Source: Panax quinquefolius
Lineage: Eukaryota; Streptophyta; Magnoliopsida; Apiales; Araliaceae
DNA: 64,000 nt
Assembly: GCA_020205615.1 (NCBI GenBank)
Contig: CM035165.1
Location: forward strand, 86,118,005-86,182,004
Direction of reading: 5' to 3'
Positions 20,707 through 32,400 of this stretch are shown here, in pieces (within the stretch, counting starts at the first letter, position 1; the number at the start of each line of letters is the position of its first letter). The position numbers and the translations under genes were made by a program. Below the pieces are notes generated by a model. That model made no database searches, had not been told where the DNA came from, and saw only the letters and a program-made list of their open reading frames with translations.

Positions 20707-23319
20707 TGTGACGCCCCCAAAATAGGTATACAATACCCATTCTGAGTCGTCAAAATACATGGTACAGAAACAACTACAACTTTATTAATACAACATAAAA
20801 ACTGTGAGTTTAAATACAAATATTGTCATCTAGACAATAACCACACTCAAATAAGTCCTCTTTATAATTATTGATACATTATTTTACAAAAATGGTGAGG
20901 ACTACTAAAACGACTTTCTAGATCCTTCATTCCATACCCCGACTAGTACTCGCTACATTCTCGCCTCCTGAGAAGAAAAATGGAACAAAAAGGAAAAGGG
21001 TGAGCTCAACTAGCCCAGTAAAGAATATTATGACTAAGATAACATATAGCAAATTATCGTTAGTCTTCAACAGGAAAAAATCTGATAAAATACAATAGAC
21101 AACAAGTTTCAGATCAATATTCACAGCGAAAATAATAATTCATTAGAAGAGTTAAGTAGAGAATGAAATCTACTATCTTCTATATATGAATTTAAAAGTT
21201 CATCGTCGATATTTTATCCCTGTAACATCAATCAATATATATCTAGAATCAAATATTCATCTTTGCACTACAGGCCAAAGATATTCATCAGTTGGTAATA
21301 TTCATCTAAACACCTGTTAATCTTTGCACTACGGGCCAAAGATATTCATAAAAAATCATTCATCTTTGCACTAAAGGCCAAAGATATTTAGTAATATCAT
21401 CATTTAGGACTGAGGATGATAAAAAATATTTTAAAGAAAACGAATCCAGTGAAACAAAAGAATAAATATTAAGGATTCAGATTTTTCGCCTATTCCATGT
21501 CCAAAAATACCATAAATAATCATAGTGGAGTAAAATTCAAGAATGATCAAAACATGGATACAATCAAAGCTAGTATCCATAATAGATATTTTGAACAAAA
21601 AGAAGAAAATTTTATTTTTCTTGAATAATGTCGATTAAGTGAATAAAGTCGTGATATCGTGAATAGTAACTCAACAAAAGAGTTCCAAATTTGATAAAAA
21701 GTTTAAACCAAGATTTCTAAGATAATGATATTGAAGAAAATAATATCATTTAAGAAGAAAATAACATCCCTTACCTCGAAAAGACAAGATTTCCGATGGA
21801 ATATCAATATAGTCTTTGAAGGAACTCTTAACCGTATAAAGCAACACTCAAGGTATCAAAATACTCCCAAGAATACGCCGATAATATAGAGAGAGAGAAA
21901 GAGAGAGAAAACTTTAGTTTCTGGTGTGATTTTCAATTCTAACCTAAGCACCCTATTTATAGGAAAATGCTTAGAACACCAAAGCAGAAAATTTAATAAA
22001 ATAATAATATATTTATATAAATTTCCTACGCACACCAAGAATCTGAATTCAGCAACTTAACACATGTTTAATGAGGCCCAAAAATGTAAAAAAACATTTT
22101 TCTTAAAAAAAATAATTAAAACTTCCAAAAATCAATTATTTCGAAACTTCGGAACTTCAATAATTCATAATAAATGGCCCTTTTGTCAGACAAATTCAAA
22201 CCTTATGTCTTTTCCATAGGAACTTCCATTATCTACAACTTTGCAGAAGAAAGTTTTTCCAAATTCCAAACAAAAATTGACCGAAATCCACAAACGGGCG
22301 ATTCTATAGGATATAATCAAATTTAAGTCAAGAAATGGGTCCACAGACATGTTTAACATGTTTTAAACAACTTTTGCAACAAAAATACTCTTCCTCCTCA
22401 TATACTCATATATCCCACATTCATTGTAAAAAATATCATCATTATTATATTATAATAATATAATAATATATTATTTTATCAGAAAAGATAAAATATCGAT
22501 TTTCAACAATTGTCACTTTAAAAAATTTCTCCATCTATATCCACATAAAATGAATATTTTTCTCATCATATAAATCAATAATTAATTATTCATAAATAAT
22601 ATTACTGAATCACAATACTGACAACTAGGAAGTTCCCAGGAAAGAGGGGGCTTTCCAATAAGGATTTCCCTTTACTGGAGCGCAATTAGGTGACCAAACC
22701 TCTTCTTAGACAGAACTTTCTAGACATTGCCAATAATGTTATCTAATAATATTATTCAGATAATATGAATTATTGCTTCGATAATAGAAAATATTGTGTA
22801 GTAAAAATTATTGAAACAACAAGAATATAAAATATAAACGCAATAATTATTGAATCAATAAAATAAAATATCGAATGAAGAATTACCGTAACAATTATTG
22901 AGTAGTGCCTTTCACGTAAGAATCAATAATTAGTGTAATACCGTGCTACTTCTTATGCGATAAATGCGACATCGTGTTTTAACCACCGGTATTCCAACAA
23001 GATTAATTCGTGAATAACTACGCTATTATTTATAAACAACTTATACTTGTCGTTTTCTTCATCCAATCGCTTTTTCAAGTTATGGGGCCCACACAAAGGT
23101 CAAGCTACTGTCATATTTAATATTCCCTGATAGTAAGAATATTCCACGACCAAACGAATATTCTCCGATAAAAATGAATATTTTATAACCACTTGCTTAT
23201 TTAATATATTTGCGCATTTTACCCATAACTAACCACATTAATCAAATCAACCCTTACTATTTCAAAATGATAAATAGAGGAAATTAAATTTCATTTATTA
23301 ATAATTTGGGGTCTTACAA
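20707..23319 (-). repeat. E1 3' LTR (2613 bp)
   Basis: TG...CA LTR ending ...CTTACA and followed by CCTCCCCTG, which is the polypurine tract on the - strand. A TATA box on the - strand lies at 21954-21961 (TATAAATA). Four repeats of a motif with core GCACTACRGGCCAA lie at about 21255-21390. Small frames on the - strand are shared among related LTRs but have no known product. Confidence 0.95.
21954..21961 (-). promoter_or_regulatory. TATA box, E1 3' LTR
   Basis: TATAAATA on the - strand, kept at the matching place in the E1 5' LTR (39101-39108) and both E3 LTRs (56070-56077, 63666-63673). Confidence 0.65.
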
Positions 23320-23331
23320 CCTCCCCTGCTT
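23320..23331 (-). other. E1 polypurine tract
   Basis: ACCTCCCCTGCT on the + strand gives a purine run on the sense strand directly before the LTR start TGTAAGACC. The same tract follows the left LTRs of E2 and E3. It primes plus-strand DNA synthesis in LTR elements. Confidence 0.75.
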
Positions 23332-24424
23332 ATGAAATTTCATCCTCGAAATTGACGTACGTACCTGGTGTTTCGAAAAGATGAGGATACCTCGCTTTCA
23401 TTTCCGTTTTCAACTCCCAGGTCATTTCCTCAATAGCATGGTTTCTCCACAAAACTTTAACTTGTGGTATGACCTTCGTGCGTAGGACATGCTCATTCCT
23501 ATCCAAGATCTTGACAGGTACCTCTTCGTACGTTAAGTCTTCAGCTATCTCGTCCGGTTCTAACTCAATAACGTGGTTTGGGTCTTTCACATATTTATGT
23601 AGCACAGATATATGAAAAATATTATGAACACGAGACATACTTGGAGGTAACGCGAGTCTATAGGCCACATTTCCTACTCGGTCAAGAATCTGAAATGGAC
23701 CAATAAATCGTGGATTGAGCTTTCCTTTCTTCCCAAATCTTGTAACTCCTTTCCATGGAGCAACACGCAATAATACATGATCCCCAATACTAAATTCCAC
23801 GTCCTTTCGATGAAGATCCGCATAGCTCTTTTTTCGATCCTGTGATGTTTGTATACGTTGTCGAATCATTTGGATCTTTTCTGTAGTCATACGTACCAAC
23901 TTGGGTCCCAACAATGTTGCTTCACCAACCTCATCCCAACATATTGGAGAGCGACACTTTCGTCCATATAATGCTTCGAATGGAGCCACACCTATACTTG
24001 CCTGATAAATGTTGTTTGTAGGAGACTTCCACCAATGGTAAATACTTATCCCAACTGCCTTTGAAGTCTAGGACACAGAGTCTTAATAGATCTTCAAGAG
24101 TTTGAATAGTCCTCTCTGATTGCCCGTCCGTTTGAGGATGGTATGCCGAACTGAACCGTAAATCCGTGCCCATAGCTTTTTGCAAGCTAACCCAAAATCT
24201 TGAAGTGAATCTTGGGTCACGATCTGAAACTATTGAGACTGGCATGCCATGCAACCTCACAATCTCATTTACGTACATACTAGCAAGACGTTCAAGGGAA
24301 TAAGTCTCTCGTATCGGCAAGAAATGAGCAGACTTGGTTAATCTATCAACAATAACCCAAATAGCATTTATGCCTTGAGAAACCATGGGAAGACCCGTAA
24401 CGAAATCCATGGTAATGTGTTCCC
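23330..24424 (-). pseudogene. E1 integrase core and C-terminus with GPF motif and chromodomain-like tail, frameshifted
   Basis: The catalytic core (23990-24410) keeps [12 protein letters not shown] (first Asp), SDRDPRF (second Asp) and GQSERTIQ (Glu). The C-terminal part (23330-23989) has the chromovirus signature [18 protein letters not shown], the GPF-type module (NPRFIGPFQILDRVG) and a tail with VPVKILDRNEHVLR and VKVLWRNHAIEEMTWE, a chromodomain-like fold of Tekay/Del elements that targets chromatin. The two parts are in different frames because of an indel near 24020 (intact relatives have VEFSYNNSYQ there). Integrase inserts element DNA in the nucleus. Not functional. Confidence 0.92.
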
Positions 24425-25263
24425 ACTTCCATTTCAGAATCTAAAGTAGTTGCAATGGACCCTTTGGCACTTGATGCTCCGCCTTTAAATGTTGACAAGT
24501 TAAACACCTCGAGATAAACTTTGCAATCTCTCTCTTCATATTGTTCCACCAAAATGTATGTCGAAGATCACGATACATTTTGGTACTTCCAGGATGGATT
24601 GCAAACGGTGTATTATGTGCCTCCAGCATGATCTTGTACTTCAAATCAGAATCGTTAGGAAAACAAAGTCTGGAGTGGACTCGAAGTATTCCCTCTTCAT
24701 CGATTCTTGCTTCTGGAATAGCACCTTCTTGCACTTTCTTCTTCATACGCATCAGCTCCGGGTCTGTGGCTTGAGCAACTTTAACTTTTTCGATTAAAGT
24801 TGGTTCTATACGTATACTTGACATCATTGTATAGGTCCCCGGAGTCTTGAATTCTTTCTTCATCTTTTGTAAATCACACAAAATGGGCCTTTGTGTTGAC
24901 AACATCACACTCGTTCCCGCGTATGATCTTCTACTCAATGCGTCGGCTACCACGTTCGCTTTTCCAGGATGGTATTGAATGGTATGGTCGTAGTCTTTCA
25001 TCGTTTCGAGCCAACTTCGTTGCTTAGCATGTTGAGTTCTTTTTTGGGTGAAGAAATATTTGAGGCTTTTATGGTCCGAATATATCTCCACTTTCTCCCC
25101 ATATAGATAGTGCCTCCATATCTTTAGCGCGAAAACGACTGCTGCCAACTCTAGATCATGAGTAGGATAATTCCTCTCATACTCTTTAAGTTATCGCGAG
25201 GCATAGGCTATGACTTTTCCATGTTGCATGAGAACACATCCTAACCCTTTGCTCAAGCATCGT
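24425..25263 (-). pseudogene. E1 RNase H and integrase zinc-finger region
   Basis: RNase H is recognised by [27 protein letters not shown] and the terminal [10 protein letters not shown], here with the catalytic Asp kept. The linker and integrase N-terminus follow with the HHCC pattern: His residues around [11 protein letters not shown] and the Cys pair in RCLTCQ. The first RNase H Asp region (about 25230-25263) is in another frame and damaged. A stop near 24440 separates this part from the integrase core. Confidence 0.9.
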
Positions 25264-25914
25264 CAGAGATAACAAATCCATCCGAACCAGATGGTATTGT
25301 CAAACAGTGCCAAAATGAGTCTCCTCTTGAGATCTTGGAAACTCTTCTCGCATTCCTCGCTCCATACGAATTTTGTATCTTTACGAGTCAGCTGAGTTAA
25401 CGGAGTAGCGATTTGAGAAAATCCTTCCACAAATCTCCGATAGCTAAGCCCAAAAATCTATGTACTTCGGTTACCGATTTCGGTTGCTCCCAACTTTGTA
25501 TTGCTTCAATCTTCGCCGAGTCAATAGATACTCCATGTTTTGACACCACGTGCCCAAGGAATGCTACTTCCTCAAGCCAGAACTCGCATTTCTTCAGCTT
25601 GGCATATAGCTTGTTATCCTGAAGCCTTTGCAATACCAGTTTCAAATGGTGCTCATGATCTTCACGGCTTTTGGAATATATGAGGATGCCATCAATAAAG
25701 ACAACTACGAACTGATCCAAATAATCCTTGAATACTCGGTTCATCATATCCATGAAAGCCGCAGGAGCATTAGTCAATCCAAAAGACATGACTAAGAATT
25801 CATAATGCCCGTACCGAGTTCTGAAGGCAATCTTCGGAATATCCTCAGTTTTAACCTTCAGCTGATGATATCTAGAACGAAGATCGATTTTTGAAAAGAA
25901 TTGTGCTCCTTGCA
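25264..25914 (-). pseudogene. E1 reverse transcriptase palm/thumb, active-site mutated, split by E2
   Basis: The frame starts right at the E2 insertion with [12 protein letters not shown], then [20 protein letters not shown] and the catalytic box, which reads FIDGILIYS instead of FIDDILIYS: a GAC to GGC change removes one of the two metal-binding Asp residues. Downstream sequence ([25 protein letters not shown]) is typical gypsy RT thumb and connection. The N-terminal part of the same RT is at 35635-36109. Confidence 0.94.
25910..25914. repeat. E2 target-site duplication, left copy (TTGCA)
   Basis: TTGCA precedes E2 and is repeated at 35630-35634. One copy restores the RT frame across the insertion. 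Confidence 0.95.
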
Positions 25915-27012
25915 TGTGACGCCCCCAAAATTAGGTATACGTCACCCATCTTGGGTCGCCACTTACATGGTACATAAATTCAAATACAACTTAATAATAC
26001 AACTGTCGTGTACAATACGACAAAACATAAACTGTGAGTTTGAATACAAATATTGTCTACTAGAGATTATACAAACTCAAAAGGAGTCCTTATTACAATT
26101 ATTATTACACTATTTCACGTAATAGTGAGGACTACTAATGCTATCATCCGTCCGCTCACTGCTTCCCGACTAGTCCCTCGCTACATTCTCATTTCCTCAA
26201 GAGAACAATAAAAGTAAAAGGGTGAGCTCAACTAGTCCAAAGAGGAAATATTATGACTAAGATAATGCGTAATATATTATCGTTAGCCTTCAACAAAGGG
26301 TAAACCGATACAATATAACAACCATCAAGTTTAATCTGCAATGAACAAGCAATCCATTAAAAGAGTCAAGTAGAGAATAAAATCTACTATCTTTTATGAT
26401 TTAAAAGGTTTTTCATCACTTTTATCATTTTGGAACTCGACAATAAATAATCCAAATCATCGAATCACCTCTCGCACTACTGGCCAAGGATATTCTTTAG
26501 TATCACGACCACAATTATCCATGCACTACGGGCCAAGAATATTTGTGTATTCAATAATGGTCATGATCATGCCAACAACTGTTCATCAATGCACTACGGG
26601 CCAATGAGGACTTTTACCACATCATTTGTAACATTACTACCATGATTACACCGAATAATCCTCAGTCATAATCATACCAAGTCCATCTATGCACTATAGG
26701 CCACGATGACTTTCAACAAAATATAAACATGAGGATGATGACAATGATATAAGAATTCAATAAAATAAGTTTAAGAATTATTTTATCCAGATCTAATAAC
26801 GTCCAAATTGTCAACATGATATCGCTTTGTAACGTAAAATTCAAGAATGCTCGTAAGAATATTTCCATGAAAAGATATCGATGATGCGCAAATATCAAGG
26901 ATATTCCACTAATTTCATGTAGTATAGAAGTCAAAACTTTAACCAACCGAGTATAATAAGGAATGGAATAACAAAAGAAATCACCAGCATGGGATAGACC
27001 GCGACAGCAAAG

Positions 27013-27350
27013 TTATTCCAATGTAATAATAAATAACGGAATCAGTCTCGTAAAACGCGTGCAGATGTGATATTCCAATGTAATAATAAAAGCGAGAATC
27101 AGTCCACAGAGAACACACATACAGATATCCCAATAGAATAATAAAGATAGAATCGGTTTCTACTTAAAACACACACGCATGTGATATTCCAATGAATAAT
27201 AAAGATGGAACTGTGTCCCACAGAGAACGCATGCATGTGATGTTCCAATGTAATGATAAAGAATGGAACAATGTAAGAATTTCACCAAGTATAGGGTAGC
27301 TCATGATATAGGTTATTCCAACAAAGATAATAAAGAATGGAATAATGTAA
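27013..27350. repeat. Tandem repeats of about 57-60 bp in the E2 3' LTR
   Basis: Each unit carries ATTCCAATGTAATAATAAA followed by a variable GGAATCAGT part and a CATGTGAT end. They lie just downstream (sense: upstream) of the TATA box region at 27516. Similar units appear in E4 at 45920-46190 in the opposite orientation. Confidence 0.8.
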
Positions 27351-27515
27351 GTTCTCTCCATAGATAAGAAAGAAATAATACTCCCTACCTTTAGAAAAAC
27401 TGGATACTAGAATAGTGATGTAGTAGACTTTTCTTCTTCTTTCTATAATTTCTCTCTATAATAATCGCTCAAAAGCTTTTGTGAATTGGTGAGAAATGAA
27501 GGAAGAATGAGCTTT

Positions 27516-27523
27516 TATTTATA
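27516..27523 (-). promoter_or_regulatory. TATA box, E2 3' LTR
   Basis: TATAAATA on the - strand. The equivalent segment is deleted from the E2 5' LTR. Confidence 0.6.
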
Positions 27524-28847
27524 GAAAAATATAGTTTCGATAATTGCACGCTTGGGGCTCAAAATTACAAAGACAATACCTCCAACTTTTCTTTCATTTA
27601 TAATTTAGTCCTGCAAGTATTATCAATCTTGCACCAACTCCCCTAATAGTAAATAATGTGAATCAATAGTTCAATCATGTGAATCAATAGTATAATCATG
27701 TGAAAAATACGAATTTCAGTATAGTACCTCCATCTATACCTCCATTTTTAATTTAGTCATGCAAGTATTATCAATCTTGCACCAACTCCCCTAATAGTAA
27801 CATGAATGTGAAACAATAGTATACACATGTGAACAAATAGTTCTAATCATGTGAAATAATAGCAATCAATTGCTCAATTATCTGGTTAAATACCCGATTG
27901 GTTAATATAACCTCCAGACATCAATTATTATCGAAATAATTGTCGATTTTCACTAACACAAATAATTCCAACACAATGAAACCATTTTTATCAAAAATAT
28001 AAATTTTGAAATTTCAAAGTTTGACTTTCCCCAAAAAAGTCAATTGTTGACTTTTTGACCAAATAGTGAATCCCGGAAAATTTTGTGTTTATAGACTATT
28101 TTTACTAATTTCGTCATTCCGGACTCAAATATCACGTCCGCGTCTCCAAATTTAACTCCGAACAACATTCATTATTAATATTATAACTCACAATATTTAT
28201 CAACCAGGTCGTTCCCAGGAAAGAGGGGGCTTTCCAATAAGGATTTCTCCCTATCATGCCAAATTAGGTGACCAAACCTCTCCTCGATGTAACTTCTGCA
28301 CATTGTAAATATTGAAATTTATAATATGAATAACTTTGTCATCTCAAGTATTGATTTAATAAAAAAACATTTTATGCAGATGATACTGTGACAATAATTG
28401 AATCAATAATATGATAGATATGATGCATCAATTACTGTAGTAATAATTGAGTATAATTGAGTGACTTCTCACGTAAGTATCAATAATCAATATCGTGTTC
28501 TACTATGCAACCACGCGTATTACTGTACTTTTAAAACCGGGTGTTTCAACAGTTAACGGTAAAACTTCCGCCGTTATTTTTATGAAGTATTTTTGTCATT
28601 TTCTCAATCCGACAATAATTCCGTTGTGGGGTCCACTAATGATTGTGCCGTTGTATGAATATTCCCTATTAAAACGAATATTCCCCGACCAATCGAATAT
28701 TATATAACAACTTGCATACTTTACAAAATTTGTAAATATTACCCACAACTATAACATTATATCAAATCCACACCATAATATTCAAAAATATATTTTGAGA
28801 AAATTTAATCTTCGTTCAAAAAGTTGGGGTCTTACAACCTCCCCTTC

Positions 28848-30290
28848 TTATGAAATTTCATCCTCGAAATTAGGGTGCATACCTAGTATGTCGAAGATGT
28901 GAGGATACTTTGATTTCATTTCAGATTCTAACTCCCAGGTCATTTCCTCAACATCGTGGTTTCTCCACAAAACTTTGACTTGAGGTATAACCTTGGAGCG
29001 TAGAATATGTTCCTTTTTATCCAAGATTTTAACAAGAACCTCTTCATACGTTAAATCTTCCTCTATTTCGTCCGGTTCTAACTCAATAATGTGGTTCGGG
29101 TCTTTCACATATTTACGTAACATGGATATGTGAAAAACGTCATGAACACGAGACATACTTGGCGGTAAAGCAAGTCTATAGGCCATAGTTCCTACTCGAT
29201 CAAGGATTAAAAATGGGCCAATGAATCTAGGATTAAGCTTTCCTCTCTTTTCAAATCTTATAACTCCTTTCCATGGAGCAACACGTAACAACACATGATC
29301 TCCAATATCGAATTCTACGTCCTTTCGATGAAGATTAGCATAACTCTTTTGTCGATCTTGTGAGGTTTTTATACGTTGTCGGATCATTTGAATCTTTTCC
29401 GTAATCATACTTACCAACTCTGGTCCCAACAACGTTGCTTCACCCACCTCATCCCAGTATACTGGAGAACGACACTTTCTTCCATACAACGCCTCGAATG
29501 GAGCCATGCCAATACTTGCTTGATAACTGTTGTTGTAGGAAAACTCCACCAATGGTAAGAACTTGTCCCAACTTCCCTTGAAGTCAAGGACACAGAGTCT
29601 TAATAGATCTTCAAGAGTTTGAATCGTCTTCTCCGATCGCCTCGTCCGGCCCGAGGATGATATGCCGAGCTAAATCATAAATCCGTGCCCATAGCATTTT
29701 ACAAACTAACCCAAAATCTTGAAGTGAATCTTGGGTCTCGATCAGAAACTATGGATACTGGCATACCATGCAATCTTACAACCTCGTTTATGTACATACG
29801 AGTAAGACGTTTAAGTGTATAAGTTTCTCGTATCGGTAAGAAATGAGCAGACTTGGTCAATCTATCAACAATAACCCAAATCGCATCTATGCCTTGAGAA
29901 ACTTTGGGAAGACCGGTAACGAAATCCATGGTAATGTGCTCCCACTTCCATTCTGGAATTTCAAGTGGTTGCAATGGACCTTTTGGTACTTGATGCTCCG
30001 CTTTAACCCGTTGAAAAATTAGACACCTTGAGATAAATAACGCTATCTCTCTCTTCATATTGCTCCACCAAAATGTATGACGAAGATCAGGATACATTTT
30101 GGTACTCCCAAGATGGATTGCAAATAGTGTGTTGTGGGCCTCCATCATGATTTTATACTTTAAATCAGGGTCTTTAGGAACACAAAGTCTGGAGTTGACT
30201 CGAAGTATTCCTTCTTCATCGATTCTTGCTTCCGGCATAGCACCTTCTTGCACTTTCTTCCTCATACGCATCACCGGATCTCAGAATTTG
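28848..30290 (-). pseudogene. E2 integrase with GPF motif and chromodomain-like tail
   Basis: The C-terminal half (28848-29552) is a long open frame: VEFSYNNSYQASIGMAPFEA, KCRSPVYWDEVGE, NPRFIGPFLILDRVG and a tail with VKVLWRNHDVEEMTWE. The N-terminal half (29699-30274) holds the zinc-binding His/Cys region ([17 protein letters not shown], where the second Cys of the pair is Phe) and the first two core Asp motifs ([19 protein letters not shown]). A gap of about 150 bases with indels (29553-29698) covers the catalytic Glu region. Loss of the zinc-binding Cys and the frameshifts make it inactive. Confidence 0.9.
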
Positions 30291-31500
30291 AGCAACTTTA
30301 ACTTTATCAATTAAAGCTCGGTTCTACTCAGTATATTCACCATCATCACATGGGTCCTCGAGTCTTTAACTCTATCTCCATCCTTTGCAAGTCACAAAAA
30401 TGGGCTTTTGTGTTGTGAATATTGCACTGCATTCGCATATGATCTTCTACTCAATGCGCCGCCTACCACGCTCAGCTTTCCATGATGGTATTGATGGTAT
30501 GATCATAATCTTTCAACAGCTTCAAGCCAACGTCGTTGCCGCATGTTGAGTTCCTTTTGAGTGAAGAAATATTTGAGGCTTTTATGATCCGTAAAGATCT
30601 CCACTTTCTCTCCATACAAGTAATGCCTCCAAATTTTAAGTGCGAAAACAACAGCTGCCAACTATAAATCATGAGTATGATAATTCCTCTCATATTCTTT
30701 GAGTTGTCTTGAGGCATAGGCTATGACTTTCCCATGTTGCATGAGAACACATCCTAACCATTTGCTTCAAGCATCACCGTAGATGACAAATCCTCCGAAC
30801 CGGATGGTATTGTCGTAACAAAATAAAATGAGTCTCCTTTTGAGTTCTTAAAAACTCTTCTCACATTCTTCGCTCCAAACGAACTTTGTATCTTTCCGAG
30901 TAAGCTGAGTTAATGGAGTAGCAATTCAAGAAAATCCTTCCACGAATCTCCGATAATAACCAGCTAAACCGAGAAAGCTACGTACTTCGGTCACTAATTT
31001 GGGTTGCTCCCAGCTTTGAATAGCTTCAATCTTTGCCGGGTCAACGGATATTCCATGACTTGATACTACGTGCCCCAAGGAATGCTACTTCCTCAAGCCG
31101 AACTCACATTTCTTTAACTTGGCATAAAGCTTATATTCACGAAGCTTTTGAGTATCGACCTCAAGTGTTGCTCATGATCTTCATGGCTTTTGGAATAAAT
31201 AAGGATGTCATCAAAAAAGACGACCACAAAGTGATCCAAATATTCCTTGAATACTTTGTTCATCATATCCATGAAGGCGTAGGAGCATTAGTCAATCCAA
31301 AAGACATGACTAAGAATTCATAATGCCCGCATCGAAGTTCAAAAGGCGATTTTGGAATATCCTCGCTTTAACCTTCCGCCGATGATATCCGAATCGAAGA
31401 TCAATTTTTGAAAAAATTATGCTCCTTAGAATCGATCAACAAAATCATCAATACGTGGCAATGGGTACCTATTTTGATGGTGACATGATTCAACTCCCGA
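30291..31500 (-). pseudogene. E2 RT palm, connection and RNase H, heavily frameshifted
   Basis: Fragments in all three - strand frames match the E1 and E3 products. These are the RNase H pieces at 30472-30770 and the RT catalytic box at about 31190-31215, which reads FFDDILIY with both Asp kept. The MSFGLTNA segment lies near 31290. Many single-base indels break the frame. Confidence 0.82.
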
Positions 31501-32400
31501 TAATCAATACAAAGTCGCGATACTCCCATCTTTCTTCTTCACGAATAGAACAGAGCACCCCAAGGAAACGTGACTTGGACGAATGAAACCAATGTCTAAC
31601 AATTCCTGCAATTGGGTCTTTAACTCCTGAAGTTCAATAGGAGACATTCGATATGGGGCTTTGGAAATGGGTTTTGTACCGGGTTCAAGGTCGATACAAA
31701 ATTCAACTTCACGCTCTGGGGGTAGGCCAAGAATTTCTTCAGGGAATACGTCAGGAAATTTATTAACAATAGAAATATCCTTCAAATCTGACGTATTTTT
31801 GTTTAAATCCGTGACATGAGCTAAGAAAGCTTGACATCCATTTTTCAAAAAAAGAATAGCTTTGTGGCTTGAGATGACCGTGATTGATTTTAATGGTTTG
31901 GTCGTTTGAATTCAAGATAATAGGTTTATTAGGAATATGAAAGCTAACAACCTTACGAAAACAATCAATTTTAGCATGATGAGTAGTTAACCAATCAATC
32001 CTTTAGAATCACGCCAAATGCAAGTATTTTTAAGGAGGTAAGATCGACAGTAACGTAAGTACATACCGATTTGAATCAAACAAGACTTATAAATAGTGGA
32101 TGTAATGAAGGTTTCTCCTACTGGAGTTTCAACAGATAAGTCAAAGTCTAATATCTCTAGAGTCAAATTTAAACGTTGAGCGCAAGTAGGAGAAATAAAA
32201 GAATGGGTAGAACCGGTATCAAATAAGGTATAGACTTCACTAGAGTTTATGATAAGCTTACCCGTGATAACCTCGTTCGGGTTCCTTGCTTTCTGGGAGG
32301 TCACAACAAATGCTCTCTCTTGCACTACCGGCTTTGACTTTTCTGGGACGGCCTTTGGTGCCTCCATCCTAGCTGAATTTGTCTTCGGTGAACGACAAAA
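31501..32400 (-). pseudogene. E2 protease and RT N-terminus
   Basis: Protease (31987-32367) has an intact catalytic FDTGSTHSFISP motif, so the retropepsin Asp is present. It runs out of frame near 32040, where a GTITLPVDLISL stretch is expected. The RT N-terminus (31504-31848) has [20 protein letters not shown] and [19 protein letters not shown], and ends in a frameshift after FVKKKDGS. Confidence 0.9.

Larger units (their letters stand above)
25915..28836 (-). repeat. E2 3' LTR (2922 bp)
   Basis: Full-length LTR of this subfamily. It has three or more GCACTAC-core repeats (about 26470-26705), five to six tandem units of about 57-60 bp with ATTCCAATGTAATAATAAA (27013-27350), and a - strand TATA box at 27516-27523. 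It is followed by the polypurine tract (ACCTCCCCTTCTT on +). Confidence 0.95.

Noticed and set aside
20927..21124. Hydrophobic small frame in E1/E3 LTRs (also 54793-55002 and 62386-62598) that looks like a conserved membrane peptide
   Set aside because: It lies in LTRs that are copies of one another, so conservation follows from recent ancestry. It is broken in the E1 5' LTR and there is no start context or family match.
21856..22038. Small - strand frame shared by E1 and E3 LTRs around the TATA box (also 38895-39185, 63562-63819)
   Set aside because: It overlaps the promoter and is maintained only by LTR copying; no protein character beyond A+T-rich hydrophobic codons.
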